Shown piece by piece: positions 1-6,716 of a stretch of 9,326 nt of DNA. How positions within the stretch are numbered: position 1 is the stretch's first letter; each line of letters begins with the position of its first letter. A program made the translations under genes and the position numbers. Origin of the DNA: Acidobacteriota bacterium (GTDB taxonomy: Bacteria > Acidobacteriota > Vicinamibacteria > Vicinamibacterales > SCN-69-37). Under the pieces are notes generated by a model that searched no databases, was not told where the DNA came from, and worked only from the letters and a program-made list of their open reading frames with translations. The stretch lies in the NCBI GenBank assembly GCA_024653875.1, contig JANLHE010000456.1, positions 1 through 9,326 on the forward strand. The letters run 5' to 3'.

Positions 1-3000
1 ACCTCGATGTTCGTGGTGCCCTTGATATTGAACCGCTTGGTCACGCCGATGTCGATCCGGGTAAACCACGGCGCACGAATCAAGGTGGCGCGTGGCGCGC
101 AGTCGCCAGCCCGCGTCTGGATGCACGTCGCCGAGTTGGCCGGCGCGATGTAGCGGCCGGTCGGCGTCCCAAGACTGGTCGAGTACCCGTCGGCCGTCGT
201 GTTGCTCACGCTGAACGCCCTCCGGGTATTCAGGATCACATCCTCGGGCAACATCCAGATTTCCACGCGGCCCGTGGAGGCGTTGGTGCGCCGGTAGAAC
301 TTGTACATCTTCGTCAGCTCATCCGTCGTCATGCCGACCAGCCGGACGTTCCCGAAGTCCAGCGTTCGCGCCTGCACGCGCCCGACGCCGTTCACGCTCC
401 AGCCCCCGATGATGGCATCGAGCACGGGATGCATATTCGCGCCGAAGCGCTGGCCGCGGCCGACAGGCAGCGTCCAGTCGAACTGCCCCTTGAACGCGTG
501 CCGGACATTGGCGGAACTCTCCATGGTGCGACCGAACGAAAAGCCGTCGAAGGCCGACCCGCCTTCGATCGCGTACTGGTAGTTCACGTTCGCCGACAGG
601 CCGCGCGACAGCCGGCGTCGCAGTTCGATCTGCAGGGCGTGGTAGTCGCTGAACGCGCCGCTGTCGCGCACGTTGACGTTGTTCATCGCCGGGTTCGGAA
701 TGAAGAAGTTGGCCGGCAGGCCCGCCTTGAGCGCATTGGCCCGCCGCGTCGAGTTGCCGTTCAGATCGTTGGCCGCCGAAATCGAATTCGGGCTCGCCGC
801 CGACAGCCGGCTGGCGAAGGTCGTTGAACGCCATGTGCTCGTGCCACCGGAGTACGCGGACGGGTTGGTCGGATCCGTCCGTCCGTTCAGATACGCCAGG
901 TAGATCGGCAGCGGGCTGGTGCCGCTGCCTGTCCCGAAGTAGGCAAACGACCCCGACCGGCTCGATACACCCGACGCGTTGTTGGCCTGCAGGTTGGTCA
1001 TGGCCAGCCGGAACTCGTCGAGAAACCCGTTGTTGAGCAGGCTCTCGCCGCGAATCGTATTGTAGTTGAGCGTCGACCACTGGTCGTCGCCTCGGGTACC
1101 GACATACCGTACTTCCATCGCCATGTCGTCGCCCAGCGATCGCTGGAAACCCACCGTCCAGGTCATGGCGCGGCCGATCTGAATGTCTGGCGAAAACGCC
1201 GTCAGACTGTCGGCTCGATTCGGTCGCGCGAGAATCGGGAACACCGGTGTTTCATTGAAGGCCGCGTTGCCCAGCCGCTCGGTCTGGCTCAGCAGCACCG
1301 GCCACGCCTCACCCGCGGGCACCAGCCCCGTGTTGGTGTCGCGGGTCAGTGTGATCGTACTGCCCGGATTGGCGCCGAAGACATTCGTGAACTGGCCCAT
1401 GCCCTGCCGCTCGTACGCCACCGACCAGCCGGCGCGCAGCGTGGCCTGTTCCGGACTCCCCAGCAGCGTCCGCACCCAGCCGCTCTGCACGTTGGGCCGC
1501 CACGCCACGCTCACCGACGGGGCGATGTTGTTCCAATCCGTGCTGTAGCCATTCGTGCCGCGGGTCAACTGCACGAACTCGATCTGCTGCTTGCCGGAGT
1601 TGGCGCCAGGCTGGAAGAAATTGCAGCGGTTGTAGACGGTCGAGTTCGCGCCGATCCCGGACATGCCGCACACGTCGTCCATCGTCACGGCCGACATCAC
1701 GTCGTTGAGCGCGACAAACGGCATCTGGACGTCCCACCGCAGGCCGGCCGTCAGCGTCAGGGTCGGGGTCACACGCCACGAGTCCTGCGCAAACGCGGAA
1801 TACATGTCGATGCGCCCGGCGCGGGTCCGCGCCGCGAACGGCACGTACCGGTTCGTGTCGGGATCGAGCGCCGCCTGCCCGGTCACGGCAATGACGCGGC
1901 CGGTGAGCAGGGAATACAGCTCGCGCGCGTCGGTCAACTGCCCGCTCGAGGCCCCCGGGAAGTTCGCGGTCGTGAAGAGCCCGGCCGCCGGGTCGAACTG
2001 CGTGTTGAAGCCGATGTCGATCCCCGGCACGATCTGTTTGGCATTCTCGTCGGCCGTGTTCCGGAAGAACTCTCCCCCGAACTGCAGGCTGTGGCTGCCA
2101 CGCTGCCAGCTGACCCGGTTGGTCACGGTGTAGGTGGGCGCGCTGCGCCACGACGGCGAGTTCGAGGTGAACCAGTTGGTCAGCCCGATGTTGTCGTCGA
2201 AGTCGATGGCAAAGCCGCCCTGGTCCGCGAACGTCTGCGGGCCGTTGCTGGCGTCACGGCCGAAGTTCGACTCCCCGCCGAGCGCGGTGATGCCCGCGGT
2301 CAGTTCGTTGACGAGATTGGCGGTCAACGTCGACCGCAGTGTGGCCGTGTACCGCGGCCGGGTGGAATCGAAGATGCGGTGGTTCGGCGCGCCGGGAAAA
2401 CGCGGCTGCGCGTTGTTGAGGTAGTCGGGATTCCGCTCCGCGAAGATGTACGCCCACGTGGCAGTCAGCCGGTGGCGGTCGGAAATGTTGAAGTCGACCC
2501 GAACGGTCGGCTGCCGTTCGAACAGCTTGCTCGGACTCAGGTGCACGTAGCTGTTGACCAGCGGGTCGGCCGTCTCGTTGACGGTGCCGGTCGACGCCGT
2601 GGCCGCGGCAATCTTTGCGAGCAGCGACGCCGTCAGCGGATCCTTGGCCGCGATCTGCCCACTGGCCGCCGCCAGCGCCAGCACGTCCACTTCCCGCACC
2701 GTTCCGCCGGAGTTGTAGCGGAACAGCCCCTCCACCGCGCGCGGGTGCAACACGTTGCGCGTGAGCGTGAAGCTGTTCGGGAACCGGATCTCCTCGTAGT
2801 TGGCGAAGAAAAACGCCTTCCCACGGCCATCAAGCACGCCAGGAATGTAGATCGGGCCGCCGGCCCGGCCGCCATACTGGTTCAGCTTGACGTCGTTCTT
2901 GGCCAGCCCGTTGATCTTGTTGAAGTAGTAGGTCGAGTTCAGTTCGGGGCTGCGGTAGTACTCGTACAGGCTGCCCGTGAACTGATTGCCGCCCGAACGG

Positions 3001-3716
3001 GTCTGAAACTGGATCTGGATCGCCCCGCTGCCGCCCTGCTGAGCCCCACCAGCCGCCAGGGTCACCGTGACCGCTTCGACGGCGTCCTGACGCGGCGACA
3101 CGGACGCGAAGAAGCCGTCGGTCGACCGGTTGAAGTTGTCGTTGTTGCTGACGCCGTCCATCGTAATCTGCACGAACGATTCGGGCAGACCATTCGCCCG
3201 CGACTCACGGTTGGTCGTGGCCGTATTGATGCCCGGCAGGAACATCACCGCGTTGATCGCGTTGCGCGACGACGTCGGCATCCGGTTGAGCTGATCCGCG
3301 TTGAGCGTGGCAGCGACCGTGGCCGTCTGGGTGTTCACCAGTTCCGTACTACTGGTGACGTTGACCGTCTCGGTCAGCGCGCCGACCTCCAGGGTCATGT
3401 TCACCGCGGCGGGGGTGTCCAGCGCAATCCGGACGGTGTTGACCTGCGCCGTCTTGAACCCCGTCAACGAGGCCGTGACGGTGTAGGTGCCGGCCTGCAG
3501 GCCGGGAATCGAATACACGCCCGTGGCGTTGGTCACGGTTTCATAACTGGTGCCGGTACTGTTCTCCGTCACGACCACCGTGGCGCCTGGAATGACGCCT
3601 CCGGCCGAGTCTTTGACAACGCCTGACAGCGATGTCGTAGCCTGCGCAAACGCGCTGGTTCCGAGGGACAACGCCAGGCACACAATTCCAAGTGCCCGCC
3701 ACGCTGAACGATCCAT
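1..3716 (-). CDS. Oar-like TonB-dependent receptor, C-terminus cut by the window edge
   Basis: An outer-membrane receptor predicted to import an unidentified substrate using TonB/ExbBD energy. One minus-strand frame stays open from the ATG at 3716 to the window edge, giving 1238 residues with no stop. Residues 1-25 form a signal peptide (MDRSAWRALG, then a hydrophobic run ending AFAQ). Residues about 27-110 match a carboxypeptidase-regulatory-like beta-sandwich (GVVKDSAGGVIPGATVVV, then GVYSIPGLQAGTYTVT). A plug-like domain follows at about 115-235 (MPTSSRNAINAV near residue 146, then VQITMDGVSNNDNFNR). The rest is beta-barrel-like, rich in aromatic and Asn/Thr/Ser residues. Members of this class are usually about 1000-1250 residues, so only a short tail is missing. 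A GGAGGGG ribosome site lies 4 bases before the ATG. No obvious TonB-partner or substrate gene is nearby. I take it as host chromosome rather than part of the mobile element. The substrate cannot be told from sequence. Confidence 0.9.
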   Translation of the reverse strand, partial: MDRSAWRALGIVCLALSLGTSAFAQATTSLSGVVKDSAGGVIPGATVVVTENSTGTSYETVTNATGVYSIPGLQAGTYTVTASLTGFKTAQVNTVRIALDTPAAVNMTLEVGALTETVNVTSSTELVNTQTATVAATLNADQLNRMPTSSRNAINAVMFLPGINTATTNRESRANGLPESFVQITMDGVSNNDNFNRSTDGFFASVSPRQDAVEAVTVTLAAGGAQQGGSGAIQIQFQTRSGGNQFTGSLYEYYRSPELNSTYYFNKINGLAKNDVKLNQYGGRAGGPIYIPGVLDGRGKAFFFANYEEIRFPNSFTLTRNVLHPRAVEGLFRYNSGGTVREVDVLALAAASGQIAAKDPLTASLLAKIAAATASTGTVNETADPLVNSYVHLSPSKLFERQPTVRVDFNISDRHRLTATWAYIFAERNPDYLNNAQPRFPGAPNHRIFDSTRPRYTATLRSTLTANLVNELTAGITALGGESNFGRDASNGPQTFADQGGFAIDFDDNIGLTNWFTSNSPSWRSAPTYTVTNRVSWQRGSHSLQFGGEFFRNTADENAKQIVPGIDIGFNTQFDPAAGLFTTANFPGASSGQLTDARELYSLLTGRVIAVTGQAALDPDTNRYVPFAARTRAGRIDMYSAFAQDSWRVTPTLTLTAGLRWDVQMPFVALNDVMSAVTMDDVCGMSGIGANSTVYNRCNFFQPGANSGKQQIEFVQLTRGTNGYSTDWNNIAPSVSVAWRPNVQSGWVRTLLGSPEQATLRAGWSVAYERQGMGQFTNVFGANPGSTITLTRDTNTGLVPAGEAWPVLLSQTERLGNAAFNETPVFPILARPNRADSLTAFSPDIQIGRAMTWTVGFQRSLGDDMAMEVRYVGTRGDDQWSTLNYNTIRGESLLNNGFLDEFRLAMTNLQANNASGVSSRSGSFAYFGTGSGTSPLPIYLAYLNGRTDPTNPSAYSGGTSTWRSTTFASRLSAASPNSISAANDLNGNSTRRANALKAGLPANFFIPNPAMNNVNVRDSGAFSDYHALQIELRRRLSRGLSANVNYQYAIEGGSAFDGFSFGRTMESSANVRHAFKGQFDWTLPVGRGQRFGANMHPVLDAIIGGWSVNGVGRVQARTLDFGNVRLVGMTTDELTKMYKFYRRTNASTGRVEIWMLPEDVILNTRRAFSVSNTTADGYSTSLGTPTGRYIAPANSATCIQTRAGDCAPRATLIRAPWFTRIDIGVTKRFNIKGTTNIE

Positions 3717-4003
3717 ATGACCCCTCCATCCTCCGGCCGGAAAACAGCCCCAGCCGACATGGCTGGCGCGCGTCTCCACACCGAATGGCTCACTGTAGGG
3801 GTACCCGGAGGGGGTGTCTATCATGTCAATACCGGAGAAGGGAAAGAGACCGTCCGAAGGCGGTCGACCCCCGAGTTAATTGGTCGGAATAGTGCCCGCG
3901 CCGGCGCGGCAGGCGTCCTTGGGACGGGACCGCTGGATACCGTCGATACGGGAACCTGCGGATGCGGCTCTCGATCAGATGTGAGGAGGCGTAGAAAATG
4001 AAA
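3717..4003. other. Intergenic gap between receptor gene and tRNA-Pro remnant
   Basis: I see no convincing gene here. Short open frames on both strands lack ribosome sites and protein-like composition. The part nearest 3716 must carry the leader and promoter of the receptor gene. A perfect TTGACA box reads leftward at 3829-3824, but no good -10 box lies 16-18 bases downstream of it. A GGGTACCC palindrome lies near 3798-3805. Confidence 0.5.
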
Positions 4004-4027
4004 AAGGCAGCCTGTTGGGCTGCCTTC
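3994..4027 (-). terminator. Intrinsic terminator of the tRNA-Pro gene
   Basis: A perfect 9-bp stem, AAGGCAGCC/GGCTGCCTT (4004-4026), encloses a 5-base loop. On the minus strand it is followed by a T-rich tract (TTTCATTTTC). It starts about a dozen bases after the CCA end of the tRNA-Pro remnant. It therefore looks like the original terminator of that tRNA gene, left on the chromosomal side of the insertion. Confidence 0.85.
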
Positions 4028-4038
4028 TGGAAGAAAAA

Positions 4039-4088
4039 TGGTCGGGATGCCGAGATTCGAACTCGGGACCCCTTGACCCCCAGTCAAG
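4039..4088 (-). other. Attachment site: 3' half of tRNA-Pro(GGG)
   Basis: Read on the minus strand, this is the last 50 bases of a tRNA. It has an anticodon stem CTTGA/TCAAG (4084-4088 with 4072-4076) around the loop CTGGGGG, which gives anticodon GGG (proline). A five-base variable loop follows, then a T arm CCGAG-TTCGAAT-CTCGG (4050-4066), the acceptor strand CATCCCG, discriminator A and an encoded CCA (4041-4039). The expected D arm and 5' acceptor strand (CGGGATG followed by a GCGC-type D stem) are absent. Sequence unlike any tRNA begins at 4089. Integrases of the family encoded next door commonly use tRNA 3' ends, so this is best read as the chromosome-side attachment repeat left by integration. 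The intact tRNA-Pro should lie at the other end of the element, beyond the window. Confidence 0.8.
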
Positions 4089-4100
4089 AAAACTCGCAAA

Positions 4101-4123
4101 CACCTGAAACCAGGTGCAATTGC
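4101..4123. repeat. Overlapping inverted repeats beside the attachment site
   Basis: CACCTG (4101-4106) and CAGGTG (4111-4116) form a perfect inverted repeat with a 4-base spacer. They run directly into the 8-bp palindrome GCAATTGC (4116-4123). The position, between the attachment core and the integrase gene, fits a recombinase, excisionase or repressor site. No binding protein can be named from sequence. Confidence 0.45.
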
Positions 4124-4216
4124 CTGAGACGCTCTAACCTCAAATCCGTCCTTCATTTACAGGCATTTTTCGATCGCATCCACTTTCAGGATATTTCTTG
4201 GCATTGCAGGGCGCTT

Positions 4217-4234
4217 GGACCCACAATGGACCCA
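4217..4234 (+). repeat. GGACCCA direct repeat at the integrase start
   Basis: GGACCCA occurs at 4217-4223 and again at 4228-4234. The two copies are 11 bases apart, about one helical turn. The second copy runs into the ATG proposed for the integrase. Tandem short sites one helical turn apart, placed between an attachment site and int, are typical of arm-type integrase or operator sites. That role is inferred. Confidence 0.45.
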
Positions 4235-5589
4235 TGGCGATCATGGAGCCTCCGACGACGCCAGGCGAGAAGGGGCGACCGAACCGTGCTGAACGGGTCG
4301 CCCTTACCGATCCCCACGTCCGTGCGCTGCGGCCGCGCGCCACGGCCTTCGACGTTTGGGACGCACAGCAGCGCGGGCTACTGGTGCGCGTGCTGCCCAG
4401 CGGACGGATCGAGTTCGCCATTCGGTACCGCATTGGCGGTAGCCGGCGCCGGCTAAAACTCGGGTGCTATCCGGCCGTATCGCTCAAGGCGGCCCGCAGC
4501 CGCGCGCGCAGCGCGCAGAGTGCGATCGACAACGGTAAGGACCCCGCAGCAGAGCGCCAGGCCGCAAAGACCGCACCGGCTGATACCGTCAAGGCCCTGG
4601 CCGATGACTACCTGAAAAAACACGCGCGCAAGTTCAAGCGGTCCGCAGCCGAAGACGAGCGCCTGCTGGAGGCCGACGTTCTGCCGACGTGGGGACCTCG
4701 ATCCGTCCGCAGCCTCACCCGGCGGGACGTTCGGCTCCTACTTGACCGAGTCGTCGATCGGGGGTCGCCGATCATGGCGAATCGGCTACTGGCCGTCGTC
4801 CGGAAGATGTTGAACTTCGCCGTCGATCACGATTGGATCGAAGCCAATCCCGCAGCGCGGGTGGCGAAACCTGCGCGCGAAGTCTCCCGTGAGCGCGTGC
4901 TGACTGACGAGGAGATTCGGCGGATCTGGCGCGTGCTTGAACACGCACCCACGACCGCCGAGCGGCCTGCGCCAGGCCGCAAGGGCGCGAAGGGGCCCGC
5001 GAATGATCCGATCTGTCCAGTCAGCCCAGGTCTCGCGGCGGCGCTTAAGATCCGCTTGCTCACGGCACAGCGAGGGGGAGAGACGATTCGCATGAAATGG
5101 GCTGACGTCGATCTCGACGCCGGCTGGTGGGAGATCCCGGGTACGGATACCAAGAACGGCGAGCCACACCGAGTTCCTTTGGTGGCGCGCGCGCAGGCAA
5201 TCATTCGAGCGCAGCAGAAGGAAAAGAAGGAAGAAAAGGAAGAGAGCGAATTCGTATTCGTCGGTCGCGGTGCCTCACTTCTCGATCGCGCGAAGAAGGC
5301 CCCCGCGGCGATTGCGCGTGTCCTCACGGTCGACTTCAGGGGCCACGATCTGCGCCGCACGGCGGCCACGCGGATGGCGGCTGCGGGCATCCCGAGGGAC
5401 CACATCGCCAAAGTGCTCAACCATGTGGAAGGCGGCGCACGCGCGACACGGGTGTATGACCGACACACGTACGCCGACGAGAAGCGCATGGCGCTGGAAG
5501 CGTGGGACCGGGCGCTGACGGCAATCCTGACAAAGCAACCGAAGACCGGCGCGGCCGTGGTGCCGATCCGAAGGAGGCAGCCGCGATGA
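4234..5589 (+). CDS. int: Tyrosine recombinase (P4-type integrase)
   Basis: Predicted to catalyse site-specific integration and excision of the element at tRNA-Pro. The 451 residues have three parts. An N-terminal DUF4102-like arm-binding domain spans about 24-108 (LTDPHVRALRP to the AIDNGKDPAAER motif). A SAM-like core-binding domain spans about 118-216. The catalytic domain has all expected residues: Arg280 (TAQRGGE), His371 and Arg374 (GHDLRRT), His397 (VLNHVE) and nucleophile Tyr408 (RVYDRHTY). About 30 extra residues sit before the first catalytic arginine, and a KEKKEEKEE helix lies between catalytic boxes. The gene points away from the attachment site 150 bases upstream. Start choice is uncertain. 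ATG 4234 follows the GGACCCA repeat with a weak ribosome site, while an in-frame TTG at 4198 has AGGA six bases upstream and would add 12 residues. The family call is secure. Confidence 0.93.
   Translation: MAIMEPPTTPGEKGRPNRAERVALTDPHVRALRPRATAFDVWDAQQRGLLVRVLPSGRIEFAIRYRIGGSRRRLKLGCYPAVSLKAARSRARSAQSAIDNGKDPAAERQAAKTAPADTVKALADDYLKKHARKFKRSAAEDERLLEADVLPTWGPRSVRSLTRRDVRLLLDRVVDRGSPIMANRLLAVVRKMLNFAVDHDWIEANPAARVAKPAREVSRERVLTDEEIRRIWRVLEHAPTTAERPAPGRKGAKGPANDPICPVSPGLAAALKIRLLTAQRGGETIRMKWADVDLDAGWWEIPGTDTKNGEPHRVPLVARAQAIIRAQQKEKKEEKEESEFVFVGRGASLLDRAKKAPAAIARVLTVDFRGHDLRRTAATRMAAAGIPRDHIAKVLNHVEGGARATRVYDRHTYADEKRMALEAWDRALTAILTKQPKTGAAVVPIRRRQPR
5571..5577 (+). promoter_or_regulatory. 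Strong ribosome binding site inside the end of int
   Basis: AAGGAGG lies 8 bases before the ATG at 5586. That ATG overlaps the int stop codon in an ATGA arrangement. The site fixes the start of the downstream gene, which is otherwise open further upstream, and indicates translational coupling to int. Confidence 0.8.
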
Positions 5590-6098
5590 CCGTGGCACGG
5601 AAGCGCCTCGCAGGCACGCTGGTATCGTGGGTCAGCATCCGGGCGACCCTGTTCCGCCCTGTCGAGCCACAGCCCGAAGGCGAGGTACCCATGCGGGAGC
5701 GCAGGGGCCGCAGGCCGAAGTGGACTCTCTTCGGCATGACCCAGGGCCAGATACGCACAGCCTTCAATCTCCCACGGGACCCTGATGCCAGGCGACGCCG
5801 GCGCAGGAGACGTGAGGACGCCCTCGCATGGCTCTACCGAATCGAGCACATCAAAGCCACGTACCTCCAGGCGTACAAGGAGGGAAGACTCCCCAACTCG
5901 TCCGCAGAGCGGCTCACCGACGAGCAAGCGCTCCGTGACGACCATCGAGATCAGCGAATCGCCGAGGGCGTCGCACCAGAAGTGGCGGAGGCTGAGGCGC
6001 GAGCCCTCACATCCTCCGTCATACGTTCACGCTGCGCCCAACTCTCGAAGCTCCGCGGTGTCCAGCGCCACCACAGGCGCGTGCGCGGAAGCGGTTAA
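5586..6098 (+). CDS. Unknown basic helical protein coupled to int
   Basis: A 170-residue protein I do not recognise. It starts at the ATG of an ATGA overlap with int, behind a strong AAGGAGG. It is highly charged. Residues about 35-60 read RRGRRPKWTLFGMTQGQIRTA. Residues 69-76 are eight consecutive arginines. The remainder is predicted helical, with alternating acidic and basic stretches (EDALAWLYRIEHIKATYLQ, DEQALRDDHRDQRIAEGV). There is no signal peptide and no membrane segment. A nucleic-acid-binding accessory role, such as excisionase or recombination directionality, is plausible from its coupling to int and its charge, but nothing proves it. A second ATG at 5691 with GAGG upstream could give a 135-residue form. 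The arginine run uses all six arginine codons, so it is not a slippage product. Coding status is well supported; function is unknown. Confidence 0.7.
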   Translation: MTVARKRLAGTLVSWVSIRATLFRPVEPQPEGEVPMRERRGRRPKWTLFGMTQGQIRTAFNLPRDPDARRRRRRRREDALAWLYRIEHIKATYLQAYKEGRLPNSSAERLTDEQALRDDHRDQRIAEGVAPEVAEAEARALTSSVIRSRCAQLSKLRGVQRHHRRVRGSG

Positions 6099-6157
6099 AG
6101 TGAGGGAAACAAACGCCTCAAACGAGAAGGACGTCGGCGCGAATCTCGCGTGCTCGG

Positions 6158-6188
6158 TCAGGCCCACCACACGCGTCGCGTGACCTGA
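6158..6188. promoter_or_regulatory. Palindrome in the gap before the AlpA-like gene
   Basis: CACGCG-T-CGCGTG (6170-6182) is a perfect 13-base palindrome, nested in an outer pair TCAGG/CCTGA (6158-6162 and 6184-6188). The DNA just downstream, 6190-6235, is clearly AT-richer than its surroundings, as expected for a promoter region. It may be an operator for the AlpA-like regulator or a hairpin ending the upstream int transcript. The T-rich run after it (TGTTCTATTGTTTC) is too broken to be a clear intrinsic terminator. Confidence 0.4.
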
Positions 6189-6258
6189 GTGTTCTATTGT
6201 TTCTGATTCTGGTAACAAGACTCTTGATGAAGCGGCGACCTGCGGGACTATCGCTGGC

Positions 6259-6471
6259 ATGGAACCTCATGCACCTTCAGTCACCCCGGTCTCGCCTCGT
6301 CCTCTAGATCGGTTTCTCTCACCTAACCAGGTTGCCGAACTGACCGGTCTCTCTTCAACCACGTTGTGGCGGCTGCGCCGGCGCGGGGAGTTACCGGAAC
6401 CAACGCGGCTGTCACCGGGCCGCATCGCCTGGTCCGAAGACGCCATCCGGCAGTTTCTGGCGGGGCGGTAG
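6259..6471 (+). CDS. AlpA-family helix-turn-helix regulator
   Basis: A 70-residue DNA-binding protein. Residues about 19-70 match the AlpA/MerR-like winged helix: FLSPNQVAELTGLSSTTLWR is the helix-turn-helix, followed by the wing (RGELPEPTRLSPGRIAWSE) and a final helix (DAIRQFLAGR). AlpA proteins in P4-like elements activate or act as excisionase for the element's integrase. In PICI-type satellites they serve as the master regulator. The gene sits between the int pair and the replication genes, the position such a switch protein usually has. The ribosome site before ATG 6259 is weak (GGGA about 12 bases upstream). It probably starts a second transcription unit, together with the two genes that follow closely. 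The family call is confident. Whether it activates, represses or excises is not shown by sequence. Confidence 0.85.
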   Translation: MEPHAPSVTPVSPRPLDRFLSPNQVAELTGLSSTTLWRLRRRGELPEPTRLSPGRIAWSEDAIRQFLAGR

Positions 6472-6476
6472 ATCCC

Positions 6477-6716
6477 ATGGCCGCCCATCAGGCCGGCTCC
6501 CCGCATGGGGAGCCGGGTATCACAGCCACAGGAACCCCCGGCAGCGCGCCCGATCCCGAGGCACAGGCGTTACCAGCCGTTAACGGCCTGCCCCGCTGCA
6601 AGGGGTGCGGTCGGCCGTTCAGTCCGATGCGGACGACGCAGTTCCACTGCCGCCCCGGCTGCCGAGTAAAAGCCTGGAAACGGCGCCAACAGGCGGCGCT
6701 GCCTTGTGACGAGTGA
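6477..6716 (+). CDS. Small zinc-finger-like protein
   Basis: A 79-residue protein starting 5 bases after the AlpA-like gene and overlapping the primase start by 11 bases, so the three appear to be one operon. Residues 1-38 are Gly/Pro/Ala-rich and probably disordered. Residues about 39-70 carry a four-cysteine pattern: CKGCGRPF, then FHCRPGCRVKAWKRR. This resembles the widespread small zinc motif of the type CxxCGxxF...FCSxxCRxxAxRRR, found in many phage and island proteins. The basic C-terminal helix suggests nucleic-acid binding. The frame is open further upstream inside alpA, but ATG 6477 is the only start compatible with operon spacing. The ribosome site is weak, so translation may be coupled to alpA. 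The exact role is unknown. Confidence 0.65.
   Translation: MAAHQAGSPHGEPGITATGTPGSAPDPEAQALPAVNGLPRCKGCGRPFSPMRTTQFHCRPGCRVKAWKRRQQAALPCDE
6576..6587. repeat. Perfect 12-bp palindrome inside the zinc-finger gene
   Basis: GCCGTTAACGGC is a perfect palindrome. It directly follows one copy of the GCGTTACC motif (6568-6575) that recurs in the element. It may be a regulatory or replication site or a chance feature of the coding sequence. Confidence 0.35.

Noticed and set aside
319..1080. A 253-residue minus-strand open frame
   Set aside because: It is out of frame with the receptor gene, which covers the same DNA continuously. Its Arg/Gln-rich composition is typical of a shadow frame in GC-rich DNA.
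2091..3626. A 511-residue plus-strand open frame
   Set aside because: It lies antisense to the receptor. It is Arg/Val-rich with no recognisable domain and no ribosome site, so it is a GC-driven shadow.
3792..3829. A promoter for the receptor gene using TTGACA at 3829-3824
   Set aside because: The nearest reasonable -10 box (TACAGT, 3797-3792) is 26 bases away, too far for a standard promoter.
4039..4200. An intron-split tRNA-Pro instead of an attachment scar
   Set aside because: No 5' tRNA half is found upstream on the minus strand within the integrase region, and an integrase lies immediately adjacent.
4827..5945. A 372-residue minus-strand open frame
   Set aside because: It is antisense to the integrase and its coupled partner, both with family or start-site support. 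The composition is shadow-like.
5785..6183. A 132-residue plus-strand open frame extending past the unknown gene
   Set aside because: Most of it overlaps the coupled gene in another frame. Its Ser/Arg/Thr-rich sequence and lack of a ribosome site argue against it.
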